A DNA stretch of 64,000 nucleotides from Bacteroidia bacterium (GTDB taxonomy: Bacteria; Bacteroidota; Bacteroidia; Chitinophagales; JAUHXS01), in contig JAUHXS010000006.1 in assembly GCA_030426955.1 (NCBI GenBank), forward strand, positions 140,897-204,896, read 5' to 3'. A program made the translations under genes and the position numbers. Below are positions 18,508 through 26,524 of the stretch, piece by piece. Numbering within the stretch: the stretch's first letter is position 1; each line of letters opens with the position of its first letter. Under the pieces are notes generated by a model. The model did not search any database. It saw only the letters and a program-made list of their open reading frames with translations, and was not told the origin of the DNA.

Positions 18508-20058
18508 ATGAGTAAGTTTCAGACACTATATGAGCTTATACATTCCCTTACCTTGGCTGAAAAGAAATTTCACAGAGCAATTAGCCATGTCGTAAATAGA
18601 AAAAATAAGAGTTACGATATTTTATTTGAAATCATCGTTGCGCAGAAAAAGCTAGACGAAAAGCACGCTAAACAGCTTTATATTCAAAAGAAGGCTACGG
18701 CACAATTTCCTTTTGCGATGAGTTATCTGTATAGTAGTATCCTGAAAAGTCTTCAGTGCTATGAGGTGCAAAAGGGATCGTTTATAGAGCACTTTGAGGA
18801 AGTTTATCCTGTGTCGAAAATATTAAGACAAAAAAACTTACAACGACATCTCATAAAGATTTTAGATAAAGCGATTGTACAATTTGTTGAAAAGCAAGAG
18901 TGGTTGTCAGCAATGCAGCTATTCCCAGAGTATTACGAGGCTGCTGTAAGAACTGGTATTCAAAACATACCGTCTTCTGAAATTAGGAGCTTGCTAAAGT
19001 TAGAAGCAGGTGCATATGATGCATATCAACTAATTTATAAGACGAAGCAGCTAGATACAGAAACGGCTGCAGCTTGGGACAATTATGCTTTTATCGAAGA
19101 AAAGCAGAAGCTGTATTTCAATAAACGTATAAAGGAGATAGAATTATCTATTAAGCCTGATCTTGCATTGTCTGCACAACTCTACTTTAAAGAATTTTGT
19201 GTAAAATATTACATTTTCACTCACCAGCACGAAAAGGCATATAGCATAGTTCCCGAACTAACACAATACTATAGTAGAAACAAGAAAAATGCTGATACAG
19301 TTATATTGCCAAGGTATTTGCGTGTTCTTAATCTTCATTTGACAGTATGTATGGAAACTTTTCGCTTAGAAGAGTTTTATAAAGTATTTGAACTATTTGA
19401 GGCAATACCTCATCAAGATAAAACGATACAAAACATTTGGTTACATCATCGAGTCAAGATTATAAAAGCAAAGATATGTGAAGGTAGGTTTGAAGAGGCA
19501 TTGACAGAGTGGAATTACATAGAAGCATATAGGGAGGAGAAAAAGATTGTATTTGCTCCCATCTTTCTTAACTCGTTCAGATATTATTTAGCAATGTTAC
19601 ACTTTGGGCGTAAGGAGTATAAATTGGTCTTAGATACACTTTATGACGTTTTAAGAGTGAAAAAAACAGCATATAGAGAAGATGTGTATCAAGCGGCGAG
19701 ATTGTTAGAGATAATGACCTATTTCGAACTAGCGTATTTTGAGTTGTTGGAGGGTAATATGCAGGCTGCAATGAAGTATTACAGCAAAAATGGACAATAT
19801 AAATTCTATAATATTGCACTTAAGATGGTTAAGCTGTTGATTCAGCCTCCTGTATCTTCTTTGAAAACACATAATAGATTTCTTGTTTTATATAAAAGTT
19901 TGGAGGAATTGTTTCTGAATAGTGATAGAGAGCGTTCTGCTCAAAACTATCTTAATATCATGGCTTGGATGATGAGTAAGAGAGATAATATTACTTTTAC
20001 TGAGGCCTTACTCATTACTGCAAAGCACTGGAGAGGGTTGGAGGAGAACAGCGTATAG
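18508..20058 (+). CDS. Hypothetical alpha-helical repeat protein
   Basis: The frame opens at TTG 18502, but ATG 18508 is the more natural start (516 residues). There is no signal peptide and no membrane segment, so the protein is cytoplasmic. It is almost entirely helical, with paired amphipathic helices rich in Lys, Glu, Tyr and Leu that resemble degenerate TPRs (for example AYSIVPELTQYYSRN and MLHFGRKEYKLVLDTLYDVL). The opening LYELIHSLTLAEKKFHRA recurs, as I recall, in uncharacterised Bacteroidota proteins of ~500 residues. No function can be given. Its stop directly abuts the convergent FG-GAP gene. Confidence 0.8.
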   Translation: MSKFQTLYELIHSLTLAEKKFHRAISHVVNRKNKSYDILFEIIVAQKKLDEKHAKQLYIQKKATAQFPFAMSYLYSSILKSLQCYEVQKGSFIEHFEEVYPVSKILRQKNLQRHLIKILDKAIVQFVEKQEWLSAMQLFPEYYEAAVRTGIQNIPSSEIRSLLKLEAGAYDAYQLIYKTKQLDTETAAAWDNYAFIEEKQKLYFNKRIKEIELSIKPDLALSAQLYFKEFCVKYYIFTHQHEKAYSIVPELTQYYSRNKKNADTVILPRYLRVLNLHLTVCMETFRLEEFYKVFELFEAIPHQDKTIQNIWLHHRVKIIKAKICEGRFEEALTEWNYIEAYREEKKIVFAPIFLNSFRYYLAMLHFGRKEYKLVLDTLYDVLRVKKTAYREDVYQAARLLEIMTYFELAYFELLEGNMQAAMKYYSKNGQYKFYNIALKMVKLLIQPPVSSLKTHNRFLVLYKSLEELFLNSDRERSAQNYLNIMAWMMSKRDNITFTEALLITAKHWRGLEENSV

Positions 20059-22428
20059 TTATAATACAGTAATAGTTCCAGCAAGGTAATGCTCATCAAC
20101 TCTTAAAGTATAATTAAATACCCCTTGGTAAGTATAGCCATTGCTTTTTGCATTCCATGTATTGGATATAGAATTAGATGAGAATACCAAATTGCCTAAT
20201 CTATCATAAACTTTTAGATCATATACGGCAGGGGTTAGTCCATATCGTACTGTTAATTCATTATTTATTCCATCACCGTTTGGGGTAAACACATTGGGGA
20301 TAAAAGGGATGCTTGAGCATTCGGGTGCGAGAAAAACATTTATGGTATCACTAGCTTGGCAACCTGTTCCTTCTGATATGGATAAAATATATTCACCGAT
20401 ATCATCAATTGTGATAATGCTGGAATGCTCTCCCGTATTCCAAATATAGTTAAATCCAGTTTGTGATTCTATGCCAATAGATAATGGCTCATCAAAGCAT
20501 ACCAACGTATCTTGAGGTAGTTCAAATTGGGGAGTTTCAGACATTTCTATTGTGATGCTATCGAAGTTATCTTCTAGATAGCATTCTATTTCTTGAATAT
20601 CTGGTTTGTAAACGGAGTTAGAACCGACATCATTCACATATATGTATATAGGTTGTTCTGTTATTAAAACCTTTGTATTAATAGCAAAACAATTATCCGA
20701 TATTAATGTTTGTGGGAGTTGCCCTTGCTCAAGTGTCAGCAGTGTATCGTTGCTTAGTGCATAGATTGTATAAGGAAGTCCTGCTTGAATCGGTATTATT
20801 CCTTCATTGCAAACTGTGAACAAGATGGCAGCACTATCACATTGGTTATCATAGGCAAAAGTATCAATTGTTATGCTAGCATCAATTATAGTAGGGCTGG
20901 CTGAATTACGTTTACAAGCCTGTCCACTTGAATCATAGATAGCGGATTGTCTAAAAAAAGCATTAAACTCGTCGGGAAGCTGGTTGTTGGCATGGTTTGG
21001 CATTTCGCATGGCACTGTTAAGTCATCATTGATATTCACTGTATGATAGGCGAACTGATTCCATATATTTCTTGCTGGAGCCCAAGAATCATTTGTTAGA
21101 ACCTTAAGGCCGTCAAAGCAGCCACAAATAATGTCTGCATGATTATCCCCATTTACATCTGCAATAATTGGAGTTTCTCTCCCCGTTGGAGTAGCGCAGC
21201 TAAAACTACTCACAATTTCTCCTGTTAGACCTTTTACAATATTGATAGCAGAACCATTACTAGTAGCACTATTATTATATGTTACAATTTCGTCGATGCC
21301 ATCACAATTAAAATCAAAAGCTGAAGCTCCCATTCCCAGGCTAAATGTAAGATCACCTAGGTCTTTCTTATCCCAGCTTTTTTTAAAAGTATGATCAACC
21401 ACAAAAGCAGAAAAAGTATCATTCCTTATGAATACTTCTGGGAAAGGATCTAAGTCAAAATTACCAACTAATGGCCAATCTACTCGACCTATTGGCGAAG
21501 AAGTATAATCTAGATGTCCTATCTCTGATCCAGATACCCCATCATATACATACAAGACATCTTCGGCATTCACTATTACATCTAATTGATCATCCAAGTT
21601 CATGTCCGCAACAGCAAATGTTCCTTTAGGATATTCTATAGGACCGTTTACTTCGATAGCAAAATTACCAGTAGTGATGTCTACAGATATTATTTGATTG
21701 CTGTTAACCAATTCTAGTCCTTCACATTGTGGACAGAAGTTAGATGGTAAAATATCTACTGCTATGGTAGCGTTTTGGTCATTAGATGTCAAACCTTTGA
21801 CAATTATACTGCTCGCATCTAATAGTACATCACCATTTATTGCATTTAGTATCATGCCGTCGAAATATAACTCAGGTAAGCCATCGCCATTAAAGTCTGC
21901 AATGCTTGAAGCAGTGGCAGTTATTCCTGATTTTGACCATATCGGAGTAGGATTGCCATATTCCATCCTGCTTAGCCCCCCCGCAGAACTATTATTTATG
22001 AAGTTATCTCCCAAGCCATCATTGTCAACGTCTGCAATTGAAGAATAAGCTAGAGCACTGCCAGGCAATGTGCTGATCATGTTGCCGTTATTTCCATTAT
22101 AGTAGCTATTATCAACATATACTTCAGTAATCCCATCGTTATCCATATCAGCAGCTAGGATAGTTAATGTTGAAGCATTTATGGAAGGGTCTGACCAAGC
22201 CAAATTCATCTCCCATTCTAGCGTACATGGTACAGGAGTATCTAGGCTTGAGCGAGCAATAAAAAACTCTTTACATCCAAGTGCATTTCTACAGTCTGCA
22301 TCATAACAGTCTGCTAGACCATCTCCATCGTTGTCTATGCAGTCGTTGCATATTTCTTGTCCGTATAATATACTAGAGATAGAAAGCAAACAAAAGAGAG
22401 TAAATATTTGATGTGGCTTATTTGACAA
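20059..22428 (-). CDS. FG-GAP/VCBS T9SS type B cargo with MopE-like metal motif
   Basis: This 789-residue protein starts at TTG 22426-22428, with a signal peptide (~1-23, ending ILYGQ). Immediately after it comes an acidic Cys motif (ICNDCIDNDGDGLADCYDADC) resembling the putative metal-binding MopE motif. Residues ~60-440 form an FG-GAP beta-propeller with repeated DxDNDG, DFNGDG and DVNGD calcium-type loops. A CARDB-like segment follows. The last ~90 residues are a type B sorting domain (FIPNVFTPNGDGINNE, then LKVYDRLGNLVF). It is secreted through T9SS, probably as an adhesin. It overlaps the end of the preceding cargo gene by 11 bp, so the two are co-transcribed. Confidence 0.9.
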   Translation of the reverse strand: MSNKPHQIFTLFCLLSISSILYGQEICNDCIDNDGDGLADCYDADCRNALGCKEFFIARSSLDTPVPCTLEWEMNLAWSDPSINASTLTILAADMDNDGITEVYVDNSYYNGNNGNMISTLPGSALAYSSIADVDNDGLGDNFINNSSAGGLSRMEYGNPTPIWSKSGITATASSIADFNGDGLPELYFDGMILNAINGDVLLDASSIIVKGLTSNDQNATIAVDILPSNFCPQCEGLELVNSNQIISVDITTGNFAIEVNGPIEYPKGTFAVADMNLDDQLDVIVNAEDVLYVYDGVSGSEIGHLDYTSSPIGRVDWPLVGNFDLDPFPEVFIRNDTFSAFVVDHTFKKSWDKKDLGDLTFSLGMGASAFDFNCDGIDEIVTYNNSATSNGSAINIVKGLTGEIVSSFSCATPTGRETPIIADVNGDNHADIICGCFDGLKVLTNDSWAPARNIWNQFAYHTVNINDDLTVPCEMPNHANNQLPDEFNAFFRQSAIYDSSGQACKRNSASPTIIDASITIDTFAYDNQCDSAAILFTVCNEGIIPIQAGLPYTIYALSNDTLLTLEQGQLPQTLISDNCFAINTKVLITEQPIYIYVNDVGSNSVYKPDIQEIECYLEDNFDSITIEMSETPQFELPQDTLVCFDEPLSIGIESQTGFNYIWNTGEHSSIITIDDIGEYILSISEGTGCQASDTINVFLAPECSSIPFIPNVFTPNGDGINNELTVRYGLTPAVYDLKVYDRLGNLVFSSNSISNTWNAKSNGYTYQGVFNYTLRVDEHYLAGTITVL

Positions 22429-23503
22429 AATTAAACTTATTAGTAATTGACTTATCGTATTGCCTTACATTTAATATGTAAATACCATTTGTAGGGATGT
22501 GGTTATTTAAGTTAATTCTACTTTTTTTATTAGAATTAAGTTGAGCAATCATTTGTCCATTCATGTTGTATATGGTCAAGACGGCATCCTTATCGTTTAT
22601 TAGGTTTAAGAATAGGATGTTGTCTGATATTACAATTTTAGACTCATCTAGTTGTGAATATGTATTGGTGGTACATTCTTTAGTTTTTAAGTTTATTGTA
22701 TCTATATTTTCACATACTACGTCAGCGTTTTTACGAGAATAAACTACATATGATATGTCGCTTGTAGGACAAGCCTCTACATTTAAGCTAGTATCATTGT
22801 TTAAAAATGTATTAGGTGTCCACCTATAGTATGTTCCATCTGGTGGCCCGCTTAAGCTTAAACAAGCTCCTTCACATACCGTGCTATCTGTTATTGGTAA
22901 TGTTGTTAGTAGCTTTGTTGTCGTTTTGATGTTATAATCAAAAGTGTATACGCATGTGTTTTCTAATGTAACAGTAGCAGTATAATTATTGTTGGTGAAG
23001 TTGACACATATTTGAGGAGCAGAAATAGCAGTATCGCTCACGCCAATTGAAGGTTCCCAGGAAAAGCTTGCGCTTCCGCTAAGGTTAAAGCCTTGCATAT
23101 TGATGCAGTCTCCTGTACAGGCAGATAAATTGGCAGTATCTAGCCTTTCGGGGGCAGTGCTTGATACCCTTGAAATAGATATAGTGTCAAATTTAGTATA
23201 TTTAAACCCTCCCATGCCACCGCCACCGCAGTCATTGGGACCAGTTCCGTATGCTACAAATATTATTGTGTCGCTTTCTCCAGAACAATACTCAATTGTC
23301 GGCAAGGTGTCTCCAGTAGACCACAATATATAAGGAGGGGAAACCCCAATAGATAGTGTGATGCATTGCCCTACGCATAAGGACGTATCATTTCCTAAAA
23401 CATCAGAGGCGCAAGATTGAGCATTAGCTTTTGGTATTGATATAAATGATAATATAATAACAGATAAATAGCCACTTAATATTCGTAAATATATCTTTTT
23501 CAT
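22418..23503 (-). CDS. Cys-rich T9SS type A cargo protein
   Basis: This 361-residue protein has a signal peptide (~1-28, ending ANAQ). The mature part is a series of Ig-like, Cys-rich segments (CVGQCITLSIG, CTGDCINMQGF, CEGACLSLSG), each with a paired Cys as in SprB-type repeat proteins. The last ~75 residues form a type A sorting domain (AVLTIYNMNGQMIAQL, then TNGIYILNVRQ and NKFNFVK). No enzyme domain is seen. It is the upstream partner of the FG-GAP cargo gene, and the two may form a surface pair. A TACTTTTG box (23570-23577, minus strand) is a possible -7 element, without a clear -33. Confidence 0.85.
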   Translation of the reverse strand: MKKIYLRILSGYLSVIILSFISIPKANAQSCASDVLGNDTSLCVGQCITLSIGVSPPYILWSTGDTLPTIEYCSGESDTIIFVAYGTGPNDCGGGGMGGFKYTKFDTISISRVSSTAPERLDTANLSACTGDCINMQGFNLSGSASFSWEPSIGVSDTAISAPQICVNFTNNNYTATVTLENTCVYTFDYNIKTTTKLLTTLPITDSTVCEGACLSLSGPPDGTYYRWTPNTFLNNDTSLNVEACPTSDISYVVYSRKNADVVCENIDTINLKTKECTTNTYSQLDESKIVISDNILFLNLINDKDAVLTIYNMNGQMIAQLNSNKKSRINLNNHIPTNGIYILNVRQYDKSITNKFNFVK

Positions 23504-24155
23504 ATTGTTGAGTTTATTATTTAGGTGCAGGGGGCATAGTTTTATGAATGATATAGTAATTTATGTACACAAAAGTATATAACTATCAATATAGTAATAG
23601 TGAATGATATGTGAAAGTATTTTTTTGTGATTTAATTTAATATTTTAATGATTAAATGTTTGTTAATTATTTGAATTTTAGTCATTTATTTTGATTTTGT
23701 TTTAAAATAATGCTAGGATGTATAAAATGAGGTGCTTGCCTTGTTTAAGTCCTCTTCGGCTGGTCGAAGCGTCGCAGAATCGAACCTATTTGTTATATAT
23801 AAGATCGTGGTTAATGATATTTCGAGGTTTAAACGCTTTGTATCCTGACGTTTAGTCATGAATAATAAGATTGACAAGGACTAGAAGTGAATAAATTAAA
23901 CGTTTTACTTCTGAGGATATAAAACGCCATTTAAAAGTACATTCAAGCACTAAGACGTTATTTAAAATAATTAGTAGATACAGGATATATCAAAATAGCT
24001 GCAGATACTAAATAATATTATCCCTAGAAAGCCAAAAAAGTAAGGAGCGGCTTAGTTGCTTACCAGTTGCCCAAAAAGAAAATAAGCAACAAAATCAAAA
24101 GACTATCAATAAATTAGTGAGGGTTGATTAGTTGTTTGAGAGAAAAGGTAAGAGC
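23504..24155. other. Decayed intergenic region, no intact gene
   Basis: No open frame is supportable. Around 23754-23768 there is a CTTCG/CGAAG hairpin that overlaps a weak match to the 3' part of the downstream tRNA-Gln (GGCTGGtCGA at 23758-23767, TCGAACCT at 23780-23787). Frames on the plus strand around 23930-24110 give protein-like but stop-interrupted text that I cannot identify, as expected for an old degraded gene. Confidence 0.55.
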
Positions 24156-24487
24156 CTATATTAAGCCAACACTTTCTAAGATAATATTTAGTTCTTTATC
24201 AGTAATATCTTCCTTTTTTGACTTGTCATAAAGAGAAAGTAGAAACACAGTTTTATTAACTATTTTGACGCAGGTAATAATCCTGGCACCACCAGATTTG
24301 CCTTTGCCTTTGGATTTGATGGCAATCTGACCTTATAACAGTCTCTTCCTATGGCAGTACCTTCAAAGGGGTCTTTTTCTAACTGTTCGATAAATTGAGC
24401 TAGCACATCTTTTAAAGAAGAATACTTCTTGATAAGCTTCTTGGAATCCTTTTTAAAAGGTAAAGTGATAACAACCTTAAAGTTCAT
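24156..24487 (-). pseudogene. RelE/ParE-type toxin gene with one-base frameshift
   Basis: The ATG (24485-24487) overlaps the antitoxin gene by 11 bp. The frame is toxin-like up to CYKVRLPS (~residue 57), then ends out of context. If one base is restored near 24320-24326, the other frame continues with IKSKGKGKSGGARIIT, VNKTVFLLSLYDKS and a C-terminus ending ESVGLI at TAG 24156-24158. This gives ~110 residues, the normal toxin length. The C-terminal core is therefore intact but out of frame: a recent one-base deletion or a sequencing error. Such toxins cut or inhibit translation-related targets; this copy should be inactive as written. Confidence 0.85.
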
Positions 24488-24704
24488 TCAAGAACTCTTT
24501 AGCCGATTGTAATTTGATCTTCCCTTGTTGATGTAGTTCAACTTCGTTTAAAGCATCAACAATACCATTGGCTATTTTTTGTTGGCTGGCTGTAAGTTTA
24601 GGCTTTCTAGTCGAAGTATTTAGCTTGACATAAGGGATGCTCTTGATAAACCTAATGAAGGTTTCAAACTTATTATCAGGAATATGTAGAGTTACTTCTT
24701 TCAT
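24477..24704 (-). CDS. Type II antitoxin partnering the RelE/ParE-like toxin
   Basis: The start is ATG 24702-24704 (75 residues, MKEVTLHIPDNKF). The longer frame from 24746 adds an unrelated 14-residue leader. The N-terminus is a short beta strand followed by helices (FIRFIKSIPYV). The middle is Lys/Thr-rich, and the C-terminal helix (LNEVELHQQGKIKLQSAKEFLNEL) is the likely toxin-binding and neutralising part. There is no obvious ribbon-helix-helix or HTH signature, so autoregulation is uncertain. It precedes its toxin and overlaps it by 11 bp, the standard antitoxin-first order. It remains intact although the toxin is broken. Confidence 0.8.
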   Translation of the reverse strand: MKEVTLHIPDNKFETFIRFIKSIPYVKLNTSTRKPKLTASQQKIANGIVDALNEVELHQQGKIKLQSAKEFLNEL

Positions 24705-25036
24705 AGCAATAACCTTGTAGTACTTATAACGCCAAAAGTACCCCAAAAGTTACAAATAACATTAAAATAATTAAACCAAAGACAAAACAATTATGAAGCA
24801 ATTATCTATAAAATCACAAGGTGGAATTATTACATTTATATGGACAGTTAGAAGAATCCATAAAGTAGATGTGTTCAACTCCAATGATTATTAAAGAAGA
24901 AAAATCGCATTTATTCTTGAACGAGTTAAGCCCAGGAATGAAATTCTATGGTGAGGGAAATCAGAGAATGCCGACTATATAAAAATGTACTTAGGATATT
25001 AAAAGTGTTCGTGTAATATGCCCGCCTTAAATTAGA
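24705..25036. other. Intergenic remnant with short non-coding frames
   Basis: Two short overlapping plus-strand frames begin at ATG 24793 (~33 codons) and at an ATG near 24880 (~33 codons). They look like pieces of one frameshifted gene, but I recognise neither. I do not call them genes. Confidence 0.4.
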
Positions 25037-25069
25037 AAGCCCTTGTAAAGTTTAGAATTACAAGGGCTT
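25037..25069 (-). terminator. Terminator downstream of tRNA-Gln
   Basis: A perfect 12-bp stem (25037-25048 with 25058-25069) and a 9-nt loop lie 12 bp past the tRNA 3' end. Reading leftward it is followed by a T-rich stretch. Confidence 0.75.
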
Positions 25070-25080
25070 ATCTGTTCTTT

Positions 25081-25156
25081 TGGCTGGCCGACCAGGGCTC
25101 GAACCTGGACTCTTCTGGACCAAAACCAGACGTGTTGCCAGTTACACCATCAGCCA
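25081..25156 (-). tRNA. tRNA-Gln (anticodon TTG)
   Basis: The 76-nt cloverleaf has a 7-bp acceptor stem (TGGCTGA with TCGGCCA, one G-T pair), discriminator G and an encoded CCA. The anticodon stem TCTGG/CCAGA encloses loop TTTTGGT, anticodon TTG, reading CAA. The T-arm contains GGTTCGAACC. It is followed by a terminator at 25037-25069. Confidence 0.97.
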
Positions 25157-25259
25157 ATAATTATTAAAATAAAGTAATAAGTACTTTATTTTGTGCCTCT
25201 TTAAGTTTTATGTGGCAACACAGTTGCCAGCTTGTCTTGCCGAAGTGTAACAAGGCAGA

Positions 25260-25275
25260 TTACACCATCAGCCAA
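25260..25275 (-). repeat. Partial copy of the tRNA-Gln 5' end
   Basis: Sixteen bases are identical to the first 16-17 bases of the tRNA region (25142-25157), in the same orientation, ~118 bp upstream of the tRNA. Nearby text (25225-25255) also echoes the D-arm GGCAAC sequence. It cannot fold as a tRNA. It is probably a remnant of a duplicated or replaced tRNA. Confidence 0.65.
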
Positions 25276-25339
25276 AATTTAGAGATGGCAAATTTAGTAA
25301 ATGATATTAACTTTTCAATGAAAAATAACTTAATTATAC

Positions 25340-25420
25340 CGTGAGTTCGGTTTAAGAAAGTACTCGTCATGCCAGAAAAATAAGTTATAACTTAAAAAAT
25401 AACTTATTTTATCAGGCATC
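25340..25420 (+). repeat. REP-like palindromic repeat, copy 2
   Basis: This is the second copy of the 12181-12260 unit in the same orientation, with the last 47 bp differing at one position. The inner ATAAGTTAT/ATAACTTAT hairpin is conserved. It lies 37 bp past the stop of the methyltransferase gene. Confidence 0.75.
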
Positions 25421-25457
25421 CTTTCATGTAAAGGATATTGAAATTCCAGCTATTCCG

Positions 25458-26348
25458 TTAATCAAGTTGAGCAATGTAAATAATACTGCTACAAGATTGT
25501 CTATTAGATAAGGCTCTAATGTAAGACTTTAAACCGTTCATAAAAGCAGGTATATATCTAGTTTTTCCAGTCTTATATTTTTCACTTAGCATCGATACAT
25601 AAAACGAGTCGAAAGGCATTAGCTTTGTATTTGCTAAATGAAGCCCATGGGTTTCCAATAGTAGTTTCATGCTTTTATGGCTAAAGTGAGACAGGTGTCT
25701 TGGGACATCGTAGCCAGCCCAATATTCTTGATAGTGTTTCCCATCAAATGATTGGTAATTTGGAACAGCAATAATAATCTTTCCATTGGGTTTTATTAAT
25801 TCTTTTATTGTTTTGATATACAAATTGACATCATGAACATGCTCTAATACATGCCACATTGTAATCGCATCAAAGCTATGCTTCTCTAGATTATATAAGG
25901 CTTCTATATCTTTTAACTCAATATCAAAATCTTGCTTTGCAACAGCTCTTGCCTTTTCACTGGGCTCTAAACCCATGACGTTCCAGTTGAGCATTTGCAT
26001 CGTATTTAAAAAATAGCCAGTTCCAGCTCCTATATCCAAAATACTTCCGTTCTTTACTTTGGTTGTATTTCTGATGAGGTTCGCTTTTTGCTTTAAGGTG
26101 ATTTTTCGGATAAAATGATACAGCTTATCGACAATACTTTTAGAAGAGTCGGAGTGAGATATATACTCCTCTGACTCATAATACTTCCCAATAGCTTGCT
26201 CCTCTGGAAAAGGATTGGTTATTCTTAGCTGGCAGGAGGGGCACTCTGAAATCTCAAAAGATTCACTAGAAACAGTATAATCTTTTACCTGAAGACTTGA
26301 TGTTTCTAACTTAGATTTACAAATTGGGCAACTCTGAACAAGCTTCAT
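25458..26348 (-). CDS. Class I SAM-dependent methyltransferase with N-terminal Zn ribbon
   Basis: This 296-residue protein begins with two CxxC pairs (CPICKSK at ~8-14, CPSCQ at ~37-41) that form a small zinc-ribbon-like motif. A Methyltransf_23/11-type Rossmann domain follows, with motif I ILDIGAGTGYF (~106-116), an acidic residue after strand 2 (VMGLEPS) and TMWHVLEHV (~162-170). The C-terminal segment SSIIYIA closes the domain, as in Bacteroidota relatives. Such proteins usually modify small molecules or glycans; the substrate here is unknown. It is monocistronic and leftward, downstream of the divergent DUF2723 gene. Confidence 0.9.
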   Translation of the reverse strand: MKLVQSCPICKSKLETSSLQVKDYTVSSESFEISECPSCQLRITNPFPEEQAIGKYYESEEYISHSDSSKSIVDKLYHFIRKITLKQKANLIRNTTKVKNGSILDIGAGTGYFLNTMQMLNWNVMGLEPSEKARAVAKQDFDIELKDIEALYNLEKHSFDAITMWHVLEHVHDVNLYIKTIKELIKPNGKIIIAVPNYQSFDGKHYQEYWAGYDVPRHLSHFSHKSMKLLLETHGLHLANTKLMPFDSFYVSMLSEKYKTGKTRYIPAFMNGLKSYIRALSNRQSCSSIIYIAQLD

Positions 26349-26524
26349 TTAACTTTATTTAACAATTTAAACATACTAAATTATATATAATCGTGTTAAC
26401 ATATATAGATATTGGTAAGTATATTTCTTCGAAAGTTTTGCTATTTTCGTGTTGCCCAAATGATAGACTTCTTAAGTTTTAAGGGCTTGAAATAAGTTAG
26501 ATTAAAAAAATACAATAGAACGTA

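Noticed and set aside
23754..23790. A tRNA gene near 23760
   Set aside because: There is only a T-loop-like TCGAACC and an acceptor-like piece; no cloverleaf can be drawn.
5624..24487. Three separate gene overlaps of exactly 11 bp (5624-5634, 22418-22428, 24477-24487)
   Set aside because: The overlap sequences are unrelated; 11 bp is a common overlap class, so I treat it as coincidence.
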